This document shows positions 49,042-62,442 of a stretch of 64,000 nt of DNA, one piece after another. Origin of the DNA: Halichondria panicea (taxonomy: Eukaryota; Porifera; Demospongiae; Suberitida; Halichondriidae); NCBI RefSeq assembly GCF_963675165.1, contig NC_087391.1:3770646-3834645 (forward strand). Direction: 5' to 3'. Position numbers and translations under genes: made by a program. The notes under the pieces are model-generated. The model was not told the origin of the DNA. It ran no database searches and saw only the letters and a list, made by a program, of their open reading frames with translations. Positions within the stretch are counted from its first letter, which is position 1. Each line of letters begins with the position of its first letter.

Positions 49042-52000
49042 TTATAGTTTATTAAAATTCCATGCTTGAGACTGTCTACCAGGTTCACACGTCACAATAT
49101 GGACCTCTCCGGTTATACTGTCAATGCAAAGACCATCAGCACTGTATGGGAAAAGTGAGAAGTGAGTTGGTGGTTTTGAATAGGACAATGATTCTATACA
49201 TGCAGTGTGTAATTTTTGGACCTTAGCCATTAGAGATACTCATGCACCTAACGAAACTGCACTAAAAATAGAAAATTTAAAAGCACTGCGGAGGATGTCT
49301 ACAATGTAAGCAACATCGAACTTTACATGTATCTATAATTTTATAAATTATATGTGACAAAGTCCCTGACCCTTAGCCGAAAACCGTCGGTTTTTTCTTC
49401 TCACTATAATATCAACAAATTCTGTCAGTTCTATTAATAACCACAAACCCACCACCTTATGTTGTCAGGGAAACATTTTTAAATACGTTCACCTACACAT
49501 GTATCAGCGCTATTTTTTTAGAATGTTCCAATCATAAGATATTTACATTACTACTATTTAATGTGTGGTAATCTACTCTCTAGAAGACTGGATGCACTGT
49601 ACGTATGACTCTGTGTAGAGACTGCAACTGAAACTATAGCTGGGCCTGCAACTTGAGAATGAAGCTTTGTTTGGCATCCACGAAAAGTATAAATGTGCCT
49701 AAATAATTACATAGAAAGCCTCTCGCATTGCAATCGTTGAGCAATCACATCTAGAATGCACATGCAATAGTGGCAGAACTGCCTGGTGCATGCCACACAT
49801 CAACCCATTTTTTTAAACTATTGTTTTCAACTGGTAACCCTCGAAAACCAATTTGCAAATCCACAAATTAAAATCCAAGAAGCACATGCGCACACCCGCA
49901 CACACACAATAGATACATGTACAGCATAAGTTTGCCCTCTGGTACTAAGGTTTATACTAAGGTTGCTTACATGTGTTTAAGCATCCCGTTTTGTGTGAGC
50001 TCCCAGTGTTGATCTGAGGAGGTACTGATACAGCTCCACAATACCACTTGCTCTCCTTGAGTACCCAGACAAAGCTTCTCATGTTTGATCTGTTTGCTCT
50101 TAGTCAGAGAGAAGGCCTGTCGAGAGATATACATGTATAATTATGTATGACTGTAAATTAATGCTCAACTCATCTACATTGTACTATATAAGTGTGTTTA
50201 CAAAGCGCTGACCTGATTTCCTCCCTCTCCGTGACACTGGTACAGGCCTAGTTTGCCCCCGGCCCTGCCTCCCAGAGTGTCCATACACATATTGTTAGTG
50301 TGCTTCAACTGGCCTTCAGCCAACACATCAGTATCAGGGACCCTGTACCAGTGGCATCATCTCATACACTGTACAACACTGACAGATGCACCCCACAGAC
50401 TTCACATAGTATATTTATGTGAATTTGAGCTTACTAGAATTTACGACTACACTTTGAGCTCACTAGAGAACGACTACAATTTACAGTCCTTTTAGCAATA
50501 TTCTGTGTAACTTGGCTGTAACCACATTTGTAACCACAGATAAGGATAATGATTATTAAACCATGTTTATGCAGTAAGCAGCAAGCATCAATTATAAAAT
50601 CATGTAACAGCAAGCACAGAGGAGGTACCCAATGTCAAATTAAAGCATCACGTGGGCTTATGTTTACATGTAAAACTGAGTTTACCCTCGCGCCCCTGCA
50701 TGGGTTTATACACCACCACTATAGCTTCATCCTCTTCATAATCATAGCAAAAATCAGTTGAGCTATCGCGCCCCAGACGAGCCAGCTTGAGAGAAGAATC
50801 CCAGATTTAAACCTTTGACCTTTGATTGCATTCTTTAAAACCACAAGATATGGAAAATTAGCCTTCTGTAGCAAGGGTATAAAGTTCGGTGCACTGGTTT
50901 GCTGTACTGGATAGATCTAGGTATAGCAAGCTTTCCAATCAGGCAAATAAACGATAAAGAGCAACAGAAACGGTAGCTGCTATAATCCAAGCAAAGGTCA
51001 AAGAACCCAAGACTAGATAATTAACAAAAATGACCCTGTTCATATGCCGGCCAATGAAAACTCGGTTGAGAAATCTAAATGGTGTATTAATTGACCTTGC
51101 TTGCCCCAATAATTTTGGGAGTTTTCCTATAATTATATACAAACAAGTGGTGTCAGTGTGGTAGGCCATGCAGTGGGGAAGAAAAGCAACATGCATTACT
51201 GCACAGTATCACTGAATAAGTTGTATGATAATTATGGGTTATCTCGAAATAAAAACCCCAGACACTTTGATACACCATTCTCAATTAAGAGTTTCAATTA
51301 AGAGTTTCATTGGCATATGGAGCTGCTCTGAGGCTGTGCAAAGCATCATGGTGTACACTGCACAGTGCTTGAGTGGTGGATGTTTGTGGTGCTTAATGAT
51401 ATTCATCATTAGCTACATGTATGTGGTTACAACTGTGGTTACAGCCAAGTTACCCAGAATATTGCTAAAATGACTGTAACATCAATATACACGTTAAGTT
51501 TATACAAGGACTTCATTGTCAAAATCAGGGACAGAAATTCATACTCATGTGAAGTGTATACACTCACTTTAGTTCAGGGTAGACATTCTCCAGGTACCAC
51601 TTGAAGCTCTTACAATGTAGTGTCTCTCGTAAAGCTTTCCGTGATGATACGCTGTAGAAATCAATGGGCCAGGTTAGATACATGTACAGCAGTCTTGGGA
51701 ACTAGGCTGAATGGCTATGAATGTACATTTGTTCAGGGGGCCTATTCCATGACAACTATACATGCAATATAAATAACATGGAATAAAGTAACCTTCAGGT
51801 GACAAAGAAATTATTAACGTATTTTCAGTGATTTTACCGTTATGTAACTTTTACTGGTTAAATTTTGCTCAAGATTGTGAGAAATAATGATAGTCATATA
51901 ACTTTTCAGAGTGAGTGATTTTTATTTTATTGTATATCAATTATCTGCGAATACACTCTTATAATACGCAAACATAGCAAATGTCACCTTAATGGACATT

Positions 52001-55000
52001 GTCCATAATTATTAAAAACTTTCTTTGTGTAGTCTTATCCATGTACACAGAAAATGGATGTTGCTGGCTAACAAAGATTTAATGAGAAGAGGAATATGAA
52101 ACTGGATCATGTGAGCTTATTTATGTGTTCAACCAGTCCTGGTTCAACATAAAAGCGTTTAGGCACTCCTCATTGCTGTCAAAATGGATAATTTAATTCG
52201 TAAATACCGAGTATAGCGTGTGTATTTTTAGAGTATAATATTTCGCGCAAAGACTATTGGGGAGGATTTCGCTGATTTAATTGTCGTGGACTTCAGCCTT
52301 TTGCATGTGATTTTAATATTTGTGGATATAAATACCCGCTATACAATAACACAAAGCAGGCCTTACAAGCTTGATGACTCACTTCAAGAGTCATGATCAC
52401 GTAATCTGACTAGCCATGCACAGGCTGTTTTTAAGGTGACAATATAAGCCTGCGCCAGATTCCCTAGTATATTGGCTGTATACTAGCCTTTGTGGGGCTG
52501 AACAGAAAGCAAATTGGTTTCATACAATTTCAGTGAAAGGTTAGTGGATTGCTATATAATTATGCTACGCCATGATGCCTTTCTCAAAGCTAGGTCTTTC
52601 TGATGCTGCAACTACTACAGTGCATTAGTCTATAGATCATGCTCAGATTAAGCCTAGTATAACTTACTCTCCATAATCCCTTCCTTTAACACCCGGTCGA
52701 GCAGCGTAGTAGTGTTTGGCATACTCATCCATCCACACCTCAGCAGTACGTCTGGTGTTTCTGAGAGGGGGTGGTACAGTGTGTGGAATGCAGCAACACT
52801 GTACTCATGTATACGAGAACCTACATGTAGCATAGTGAAAGCGTGACAAAAACACATTGTGAAATGCGTTAGTCCATAGTGTTTTGCTTTGTTAAGGTTT
52901 CAAACATAACCTGATAAGAAACCCAGGAAATTGGCATGCTAGTCCCATGCAGATCACTTACTGGTATTTAGACTTACTTGATGTAGGTTACTGCATTTCC
53001 TTTTGGGAAGCTGTATGGGTGTCTCTTTCTAAATACATGACCCACTCGTGAGCATGGTACAATCTCCATAGAGCCTCCACACATCCACACACGGAAAGAG
53101 ATCTCTGCAAGGAAAATAGTGAATGGTCCCAACTTAAACTCTCAAAGTCTATAGGAAACACCAAAGCACAATTTAGTTATTTTAGGTAGTGAGGGTCACA
53201 CAAATAAAATATACATGTACATTACCTCTGCAATTTGAGATTCTACATATAATACGCCGCAAAAACTGCTCTTACCAAAGTTTTCTCCACCCCAGATGTC
53301 CATATCTGTATCATATTTCCCACTGTCAATGAACCACTGTCTTCTCATAGAGAAGAGGCCTCCTGCTATCATAGGAGATCTGGAAGCCAAACAAACTTGT
53401 GAGCAGTATCAACACTAACTGGGTGACTTTACTGAATAGGAGTTGTTGGGGAGACTCGTTTTGCTCTGCGTTCAGGTGACAATCCATCCCACTTGAAATG
53501 TAGGCTCCAGTCAAAGCCTACACACCCACACATTGATTTTTCATGAAATATCAATACAATGTACTCCTGTCCAATACACCACTCACCTCCTACTAGGTCT
53601 GAAGACGCTCCAACGTAGTGAAAATTGTCCATATTGATAACATCTATAATTGGGCTAGCCACAGCTAGGGGATTCTGCAAGTTGGTGAATAAAGGTAGTG
53701 GTTGTTACATTAATTCCTCACATTCTTCACATGCTGTAGAAGAGGTTCTAACCAGCCCACGTTGCATTCACAATGGCTGTCCAAAAATGTGAGTACGTCA
53801 CCAGTTGCAAAGTCAGCACCCTTTACCCTCGACCGTACAAGACCTTGGCAAGAGACGTACTTTGTATTGCAATGGAGGTATGGTAATGCCTACCTTCTCT
53901 TTGACTGTTAGCAAGCACTTTCACTTTAGGCAGCTTTTCAAGCATGAGACCATCATCAGCTGCAGGGAGAACACATGTTCATAAAACTAGTAGAAAAGCC
54001 TGTGTATGAGGACTGTCACACTAAAATTGGTATTGTTAGCCTCTCACATCAATTTAATAACCGAAAATCATGGAAAGTATGTTCTTGTGTTCCAACAACA
54101 AGGTTGCAATGCCAAATGTAGTCCGCATCCGTCAAATGGTGTTGCTTTTCACAAATGTGAAAATTGCCTCTACTATTGGTGATGGAAGATAGTATTGCAA
54201 ATGCCGTGAGCGTTCAGAGTTAAAAGCAGAAAACCATGCAAGTATTGAGGATTGCATCCTAGATGCTTGACGCAACGTAAATGAAAGCAGTTATATATAG
54301 GGTTATCCAGCATTTCCAATTCATTGCTCATGAAAGTGAATTACTGTACAGCGGGGAATTTTCACTATTCGGCTTCAGGAAGCAATGGTAGAACTGGTAC
54401 TTGCTAATGACTGACCACACCCAGTAAAAAGGGACATTCCAAAGTTATAAGCGTACAGCTGCTTTGTATTGCTAAAACGTATAAGCGTGCTGGTTGGTAT
54501 AACTGCAGTATAGATATTTAAATATGAGTGAGATAACACCCATCTCAATTAAACCACAGGTAAAGCCCATCTTAATTAAACCACGGATGTTACTCCAGTT
54601 ACCACCAATCCCTCTTCTATCTTATGTGTGCTTTACAATTCAAAACTGGTAAGGGTCCTCAATTGTAAAACATCCATAAGTTCATTTCATTTCATTTCAT
54701 TTTGTAAGTCGACCACCGTGGTGGTCTCCAAAAATTGCAAATGCCGACGGTATTTCACGTCGTCATTGCGGGATATTGGGATAAGTTTTCAACTAGCAAT
54801 AACCACGCCTCGGTAAAACCTCATTGGCTATGGTACTGCCACTGCGCAAAGCTGATCGTAACTGCACAGTAAGCTGCTTTTATAGCGGTCACTACTTACT
54901 GGCATTTGTGGTTATCGAAGGAATGTAGAAAACGTTTGTACGACTATGTGATGTCAATGAATACTATTAACATTGACATTCCATTCCTCGATTAGCAATA

Positions 55001-56741
55001 CAATGTACAGCACACTGAAGAACATCTTACGATTGTCACTGTAGTCATCAACAAGAATGATCTCTCGAATCAGCTCAGGTGGGCTTCGATTCAGGACACT
55101 GTACAAACAACCAAAAACAGTCTCACTACATGCAGCCAATAATGCCAGTAATGGCTAGTAATACCATAGATAACCCTAACCCTTCATCTACTATCTATGG
55201 TAATACGTATATAGGTAATCTATAGATTACCTATATACCACGTGACTGCAGCACTATAAAGGATTTAATCCACGATGCAGACTGCAAAAACAGCAAGACT
55301 ATATGCCAGATTTTGCAGCCGTTAAAAAGCTAGTTGACCAACATATCATTCCTACAGATGTTCAGGAGCTTCCTTGGTCCAAGCATTGGCCATTCGACGT
55401 TCCTTACTAGAGACGCAAGCTCTTCTTGGATAAAATGTATCTAAATCATGCCCATGGACTCATGGAGGCTTAGCCATCTTGTTGGAGAGCAGCTTTCGTG
55501 TTTCTGCCGTCGCTGGAGTCTTAGTACCGTCAAGCATGGCTCCTTTCTCTTTGCTTACTTTCTTAAAAAACTTAAAATGTGCATGCCTGGGGCTGTATGT
55601 TATTTTTTTATATATCGTACAGCTGTTGACCAATGAGATCAATTAGTGATGACGAAAGTGTGGTATAAGAAACAATCTGAACTAGAATCTGTAAAGTACA
55701 TGCACTAGGGTTCGAGGAACCAAATTTACAACAGCCATGAAAACCCGCAATACGGTCGTGTACCTGACAACTGTTCTGAGCAAAGTGGATCTTGCTTCAT
55801 TGTGAAAAGTGACGATGACGCTAGTGTCCGGCAAGTCTTTATCGTACTCCACAGAACGACACCTGCAATAAGAGAGGGACTTATTAAAGTGTCAAGAGAC
55901 CGATTAGATACCTTTTTGTGGGCATTTGATAATCGACTCAAATACACAACAATGAGATTTGCCAAGGAAAAATGGGAAATTTTCCTGGCAGCTTATACCA
56001 TACAGTGCAAAATATACAGTTGTAACTGTCATCTTGTGATGTCAATGTACACAAGCTTGTGCTTCGATCTTACAACCTTGCCAATTAGATCTGCGTACAA
56101 GTACATGTACATGTAGAGGAGAGCAGAATCTAAAAATAAACCCTCTATAGGCTCATTTAGAGCTTGTTAGTCCTTGTGAAAGCATTATTGTCCTCACATT
56201 CTAGTCCTTGAGTCTGGTACAGCCCTGTTGCTGGCCAGTTTATCACTCTCCTCTTGATTGAACGCATTTTTTTTGTATGCATCGTGGTCCCGTGGAGCAG
56301 TCAGCATATAGTGTGTCTCATTGAAGCCAACCAGATTAGGCGAATGGGGTTCACTACGCTCCAGTGGTAGTTTTTCCAGCGGTTTTTCATGGCTCAAAAT
56401 TTCGTTACTGTGAATGACTTTCTCATTAGGTGAGCGATGATCATACTATTAAAGGAGAGTCAGTTAGTATATGTATCACACAAAAACGATTGGTGCGTGA
56501 GGTACAATGCTAGTGTTGCAAGCAGACTCGCGAAACTAGTACAATGACATTTTAAAATACTGTCTATGATTTCATCACTTTAATAGTGTCTCACTACGGT
56601 AGTGCTATAAATACACATGCACTAGCTACTTACGACTTTTTGTTTGGATGGTCCAAATAGGGAGGGAGCCAGGAAATAGAAGGTAACCAGCACCCAGATG
56701 ACTAATAGAATGCTTACTAAGTGCCTGATCTTAAACCTCAT
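49042..56741 (-). CDS. Polypeptide N-acetylgalactosaminyltransferase (GALNT family)
   Basis: Fifteen exons on the minus strand give 555 residues: 56741-56634, 56445-56198, 55862-55764, 55098-55031, 53959-53894, 53843-53722, 53674-53587, 53517-53433, 53379-53276, 53104-52978, 52760-52668, 51651-51568, 50342-50213, 50116-49971 and 49141-49042. The enzyme starts mucin-type O-glycans by moving GalNAc from UDP-GalNAc to Ser/Thr in the Golgi. Visible parts are a type II anchor (about residues 8-25), the GT27 catalytic domain with [13 protein letters not shown], the metal-binding DSH at 218-220, WGGEN at 324-328 and VGHVF with His352, then a ricin-type lectin domain from about 431 with three repeats (NQAF, DQHW, SQAW). 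The first lectin repeat keeps CMD and QCH, expected for sugar binding. It resembles the GALNT2/14/16 group; the subfamily is not settled. Confidence 0.95.
50485..51475. mobile_element. ~990-bp TIR element in GALNT intron 12
   Basis: Arms of about 55 bp at 50,485-50,540 and 51,419-51,475 are near-perfect complements, with core 'taacttggctgtaaccaca'. The first bases are 'cagtccttttagcaatatt' and the last its complement. No transposase motif is recognised in the interior; a minus-strand frame of 85 codons has no family features. It is a non-autonomous DNA transposon. Confidence 0.85.
52205..52350. mobile_element. Decayed MITE of the 'accgtatagcg' family in GALNT intron 11
   Basis: The left end 'taccgagtatagcg' and right end 'aatacccgctataca' are eroded versions of the family termini. 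The middle contains 'tttcgcg' typical of it. Confidence 0.55.
54671..54694. repeat. (TTTCA)n microsatellite
   Basis: About four to five copies of the pentamer ttcat occur in GALNT intron 4. It is a simple repeat. Confidence 0.85.
55158..55245. repeat. Inverted repeats in GALNT intron 3
   Basis: 'taccatagata' and 'tatctatggta' are complementary, and the neighbouring 'tataggtaatctatagatta' is the left part of a perfect palindrome completed by 'cctata'. These are likely foldback remnants. Confidence 0.75.
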
Positions 56742-56918
56742 CCTCAGAGATCCTCCTTGATTGCACTCGGTCCTCTCAATGCTGTACCAGCTGTACCTAG
56801 GTAGACTGTTCAACTGGCCAGGTAGAAGCATTACGTTCCAATTAAAGTGCACCACACCTAGAGCCCCTCCCACGCATTGATGATGTGACTTTATAAAGAA
56901 GCATACCTTTGAAAGAAG
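56742..56918. promoter_or_regulatory. Bidirectional promoter between GALNT and arylsulfatase A
   Basis: Only 177 bp separate the two divergent start codons. The stretch contains a GC-rich 'gagcccctcccacgc' and, 23-30 bp before the sulfatase ATG, 'tttataaag', which may act as a TATA box. Both genes must start transcription within or close to this region unless there are distant non-coding exons. Confidence 0.65.
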
Positions 56919-59900
56919 ATGAAGCTGCTAAGGTTGTGTGTTGCTAGTCTAGTATATTTGCTGGTCCAAGGCTCTGCCACTCCACAGGCTAAACCCAACA
57001 TTGTTATCCTCTTTGCCGATGACGTGAGTGCAGTGGGATATGATGTGAAGCTGCTATGATATGATTGGCCGGCTGTGCACCATCTAGCTCATTGCACCAT
57101 GTACCACCTAGCTCATTGCACCACCTAGCTCATTGTAACTAGCATCTCGTAGCTCACCAAAATGATGTCTAGATCTAGACTAAATACACTGTAACTTGAA
57201 TGGCTGCCACAGTCAGCTAGCTAATGGTGTACGTGTATGTAGATCTATACCACTTTCCAAATTATTAATTGACTATTTTTTGCACCCTTGCAGGTTGGTT
57301 TTGGAGATCTTTCAGTGTATGGTCACCCGACGTCCAGCACTCCTAACCTAGACAAGATGGCTTCCGAGGGCCTCCTCTTCACTCAGTTCTACTCCTCCAG
57401 TCCTGTGTGCAGCCCATCCCGAGCTGCTCTCCTTACTGGTCGCTACCAGACACGCAATGGGGTGTGGCCTGGAGTGTTCTTCAGTCCCAGTGTCGGAGGT
57501 AGGCTTTGTGACAAGTGATACTTGGGATAGATTGTAATGGACTTTCAAGATCATACAATATTTAATAGACCGCTCAAGATCTCCTATATACATGGAAAAG
57601 TGAAGCAGATTCACATCACATATAAGACACGTTACATGGCTGTATTTGTTCTGCAGGTTTGCCTCTAAACGAAACCACTATTGCTGAAAGTTTGAAAGAT
57701 GTCGGGTACAAAACTGGTGTGTTTGGGAAGTGGCATTTAGGTGTAGGAAAGGACAACGAATACCTACCTACCAGACAGGGATTTGATACTTACATGGTGA
57801 GCGTAAATTTCTTACATGTAGATATAATATATCTGTGTGATAAATATTTGATCTTAGGGAATTCCGTTTGCTCATGATATGTGTCCATGTCTTGTGTGCT
57901 TCTACCCCAAAGCACCATGCTTTGACCAGTGCCAAACAGGTGAGCCATGAGCCCTTAAAGTCAAGCATTGGGATCGCGTGTATTAGCCAGAATGTTAAAT
58001 AAAAGCTACAACTTGTAGAATTGAATAGATTGTTTTTTAGTCAGTGTCGGAGATATAGGCTTTGTTTCTGCATGCATAGCCATGGACTTACAATGTGTAA
58101 GAAGTATTCTTAGCCGTTCTAAACATGGATAAGTGTGAAACAGATTCACACCATAATAATAATGTACATGTAAGATAATTGATGCATAGCTGTAAGAATC
58201 ACATGTGTACGCATCATGAATTTTTAACGTATCATTGCCAAGGTTTCATCTAGGATTAAAAGTTTGGGGGGAAGGTTTGGCCACTCCCACATGTGTTGAT
58301 CACACACCCTATACATGCTAGTGCATCGATCACAGTAGATCTATTATTGCACAACATAGACAGTACTAATGTGATGATGTCATTATTCTACAAGATTTTT
58401 GGGGAGAAGGTTCACCCCTGCCTCCCCCTCACTAGATGAAACCCTTGCTTTTGCAGGCACCACTCCCTGTCCACTGTTCCACAATGAGGAGATAGTTCAA
58501 CAGCCAGTAGACCTTACTGAGATCACAGCTACGTTAGTAAAGGGAGCAGAATCCTTCATCAATTCAGCAGTTGGTAAGTTTCAAATACGTTGTTGCTCAG
58601 TATCAGCATTATACATGCAAAGGTAGCTGCATGGTTAATTACCGGTCTTCATTGCTAGTTGAGTTATTCAGTTGTTGAACTATAGGAACATATATATAAT
58701 TCACTCTTTTCCCCCAGATCAGAAGTCACCATTCTTTCTGTACATGTCCTTCCAGCACAACCATCACCCTCAGTTTGCTGGCAAGATGTTCACCAATTCC
58801 AGTATCAGAGGGCCGTACGGTGACTCCCTAAGTGAGATGGACTGGGGGGTGGGGCAGATATTCCAGTTCCTCAAGAATGCAGGAATCGATGACAACACTT
58901 TTGTTTTATTCTCCTCTGATAATGGGTAAAACTATGCATGTTCATTATTGTGTTACGATGTTGACTTCCCAGCCCCTCTTTTGTGAGGCAGATCAGAGGT
59001 GGTAATGGTGGTCTGCTGAGGTGTGGTAAGGGAACTACCTGGGAAGGAGGAATGAGGGTGCCCGGTATCGCTTGGTGGCCCAACAAGATCAGAGTAGGAC
59101 GAACAATGGAGGTGAAGAATGTTATTTGAATTTGACACTTTCTGTATACCGTATAGCGCGAAATTTTCGAGGGGCTTAATTTTCACAGATTTCGTGGGTT
59201 AGCAATCCTACATGAAAATTAAGTCCACGAAAATTGTTAGAATTATCTGCTATAACGTGCAAAGATTAAAGGCGTGGCTTCCAGTAAACAGTCATTCCAT
59301 GAATATTGTGCAACAAAATGCTTTGAGAGACCTTCCACAAAATATAAGTGCCTCGAAAATTTCGCGCTATACGGTATAGACTATTAATAAATGTCAGCGT
59401 AATATATGTGTACCGGTACAGTGTACTTATGGGTGAAGAGGTTGTCTTAGATTTAATGCGCAGTACTGTGTATAATGTTAGTCTTGTTAATTGCTCAGCT
59501 GGCTGGTACAGTGGATGTGTTCCCCACTCTGATGAGTCTGGCCGGAGGAAAGCTGCCCAATGTCACCATGGACGGTGTCGACATGGCACCAATCCTATTC
59601 GGCAATAAGAAGGTGACTATTTATGTGTGAGTACTAGTGTGTATGGTACTTTTCATTTAGCAATATGTACATTGTATACTCAGGCTAGATCATACTTAAC
59701 AAACGTTAGCAAGAAAGTAATGTTTCAACTATGTTTTGACATGCAGAGCGGCAGAAGTGTCTACATTTACTATCCTTCCAGCCCTGATCCGAAGCTGGGA
59801 GTTTACGCTGTAAGGTGGAACCAGTACAAGGCTCACTACTATTCTAATGGGTGAGCTGCATATTATTATTGTCAGTATTATGACAATGAGGCCTGGCCAT

Positions 59901-60771
59901 GAACTGTTGGGCTCATTAGGTATACAGTGGAACCTCGTAATCATTGATGAGTGTTGGTATTGAGGCAGAATAAAATGAGGCTGATTTTGAAATCTGTGGA
60001 AAGACTTAGTTCACTCTTTGTAACTGTTACATGTACGTTAGCTATAATGTTCAGAACAATGAAGTTCTTGTTGTAAATGTGTACAATAGTTGCTTAAATA
60101 ACCATGTAGGTGCTGGTCGCACTGTTACAACATGCAATAAATAATTATTATGGGACTGTTTTCCTTGTGCAGTGGCCTAGCTCCAGATTTCTACCCTGAT
60201 GAAGTATGTCGTGGCAACTACTCCCTACACAAGTACAACCCACCTCTTCTTTATAACCTGCACAATGATCCCGGGGAGATTTATGCACTCAACGTTAAAG
60301 ACTACAGTAACGTTATGAAGCAGATTGATGATGTAAGTCACTCCATTTCTGTAACATTGTTGGCGATGAATCATACTACCATAAGTTTAGGTAATTATAC
60401 CTGCTACTCTCAGTGCTAGTATCAAATCTCTATTTTGACCCTCAGAACACTGGCATGGTAATCTTAGTATTAATACCTGTACACTATTATTCCGAAGTCT
60501 ATCTCGAAAACATTTGTAGAAAGAGCGGTATCATTTGTAACTGTAGAGTATGCTTCATGGATGTCTGACTTACATAACACTGTTACTTTTTGCACAGGCA
60601 AAGAGTGCATTTGAGGCTGGCATGGTGTGGGGGGAGAGTCAGATGGGGCGAGGGCTCAATCCTCAGTACGAGCCCTGTGCTAAGCCTGGCTGCACGCCCT
60701 TCCCAGATTGCTGTACCACTGATGGAGTTAGTGAAATCTTGAGACCAGATATGAGCATTGCCTTTGTTTAA
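56919..60771 (+). CDS. ARSA: Arylsulfatase A (lysosomal cerebroside-sulfatase)
   Basis: Eleven exons, 56919-57023, 57294-57498, 57657-57796, 57858-57939, 58457-58573, 58718-58925, 58973-59111, 59499-59612, 59747-59850, 60173-60332 and 60598-60771, give 515 residues, close to the human length. Arylsulfatase A removes 3-O-sulfate from galactosyl sulfatides in lysosomes. A signal peptide covers about residues 1-20. The active-site set is complete: Asp-Asp of FADD (34-35), the formylglycine cysteine Cys74 in [12 protein letters not shown], Lys128 and His130 in GKWHLG, the His-rich [10 protein letters not shown], Asp284-Asn285 in SSDNG, and [13 protein letters not shown]. Four N-glycosylation sites are seen (NETT, NSSI, NVTM, NYSL). 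The Cys-rich C-terminus [14 protein letters not shown] matches the family. ATTAAA at about 60,836 and AATAAA at 60911 are possible polyadenylation signals. Confidence 0.96.
59151..59378. mobile_element. MITE in ARSA intron 7
   Basis: The ends are 'taccgtatagcgcgaaatt' and its exact complement 'aatttcgcgctatacggta'. Arms are partly mirrored through 'cctcgaaaa'. It is one of the best preserved family members in the window. Confidence 0.85.
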
Positions 60772-61243
60772 ACTTTTTATCCGTGAGCTCTTTCAATATG
60801 CATTATTAGTTTTTGTTCTGTAATAGTTATGTCATATTAAACTGATTTTGCTACAAATAATGAACATGTTGCTGCGCATGGCGGATACTGTGATAGTATC
60901 CACGTCCTCTAATAAATTACTACCTTATCAAAGCCTTGAACAAGTACCTATACTGTATAGCGGGAATTTTTGAGGCACTTAAATTTCATAGAATGGCCTC
61001 TAAAAACATTTTGTTAAATAAAATGTGGTTGATGTTGAAAATTGGTACCCTTGACTACCATTAATTATTATTATTTAGTCCATGGCAAGTGTTGTTAATT
61101 TTAGATACACTATTTGACCAGCAAGGAAAAAACTGTGAGGAATAAAAAGCCTGGCTTACCTCATTGTGGGTGCACTGAGAGAGAAGGTGAGCCTCGGTGC
61201 ATGTCCCTCCAGAACATGCACACTTTGTCCCACCATCTCAACA

Positions 61244-61338
61244 GTGGCCGAGCGCTTGATGTTGTTGGTATGAATGTTATAGGTTGTTCACATCTCTTCT
61301 GTGCTTCAAATAATCCCTTCCCACCAATGCCAAAAACC
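61244..61338 (-). pseudogene. LOX exon 5 relic outside the array
   Basis: On the minus strand about 95 bases match the part of LOX exon 5 encoding FFGIGGEGL..W.KRCGATYNVHT..IKR. Matching words include 'tttttggcattgg', 'agaagagatgtg' and 'acatcaagcgctcggcca', the last of which is identical to LOX3. It is heavily mutated, with frame loss, and has no neighbouring exon. It is an old fragment moved past GALNT and ARSA. Confidence 0.75.
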
Positions 61339-62442
61339 ATGACTGCATGTAGGGTTGACCATAATTATTACGAATGTAAAATACGAGCAGCTGATGTAAT
61401 TGAATTTGGGAGGTTATCCTTTCATTTGCTCCTGGCCTGGTATACACAGGAAGACTTGCTGAGTCTGCACATGCATGTGTACACAGAAATTGAATCAGGT
61501 GTGGCGTGCATGCATGCATGGCACCTGTGATAAGTGTATAAGCATCACATGCATGTCTTACAACTGTACACCCACACGTAGCATTGTATATCTAACTTCT
61601 TTTCTCACCCTGAAATACAATGAAGCAAACTCACCCAGTTCAAATTCATGCATAATTATTATAATAATTATAACAGATGTAACTGTGTGAATAATTTTAA
61701 TTGTGTGAGCCTCGAGTGGGTGAGTTTGCAGGTGTTCTTTATTGTATTTCAGGATGGGGAAAGAAGTCGAAGAACAATGCTATGTGTGGGTGTCGTCGAG
61801 TGTCGTGGACAAACAGTTGTGGCATGTGATTTAACAAGTAAAATAGGAGCAGCTTGAAGATATAATTGGTTATCGTCTCATTTGCTCTTGCCAAGGACTT
61901 GCTGAATCTGCACATGTGCATGTACACAGAAATAACTGAATCAGGTGTGGAGTACACGGTACCTCGATAAGTGTAAGCATCACATGCATATCTTATATAA
62001 CTGTACCCCACACCATTGCCGTTCTTATGCACCCACTTACTAAATAGGTGTTGTATTATAAATACCAAGTTCATCATGCAGTAGCTAGAGTATATCTACC
62101 CACTCATTAGCATTCCTATACAGAGAAGGAGACTAGCTACTATGCACATGTGTAGTGGATGTATTTGGGAGTTGAATGTTCATCTGTTCACAAGCCACAA
62201 CTAGTTGCCCATGCGCCATACCCACACGTAGCATTGTCAGGGCCGTAGATAGCTTAGGTTTGCAGGGGTGGCAAAATAACAGCTGAAAATTTTTACTAAG
62301 TGAACTGTTTTCCATATCCTCTGAATATGGCAACTTCTAACTTGCTGCCGTGGCACCAACTTAGCTATTCATGAAGCAACTAAAACAAGGTAGATTGTAC
62401 TAAGAAGATGCTCTTGCTTCCCAGAGGCGTAGAGTGCAGATC

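Noticed and set aside
50939-51196. An 85-codon minus-strand frame with hydrophobic residues inside the GALNT intron
   Set aside because: It lies within a TIR transposon in an intron, and no transposase or membrane protein family is recognised.
56742-56873. Upstream ATG at 56873 (minus) extending GALNT by 44 residues
   Set aside because: The extension would displace the membrane anchor from the N-terminus and run into the divergent promoter; MRFKIRHL at 56741 gives a typical type II start.
61114-61530. A 138-codon plus-strand frame
   Set aside because: It is partly antisense to a LOX exon 5 relic and partly within duplicated repeats, and no protein family is recognised.
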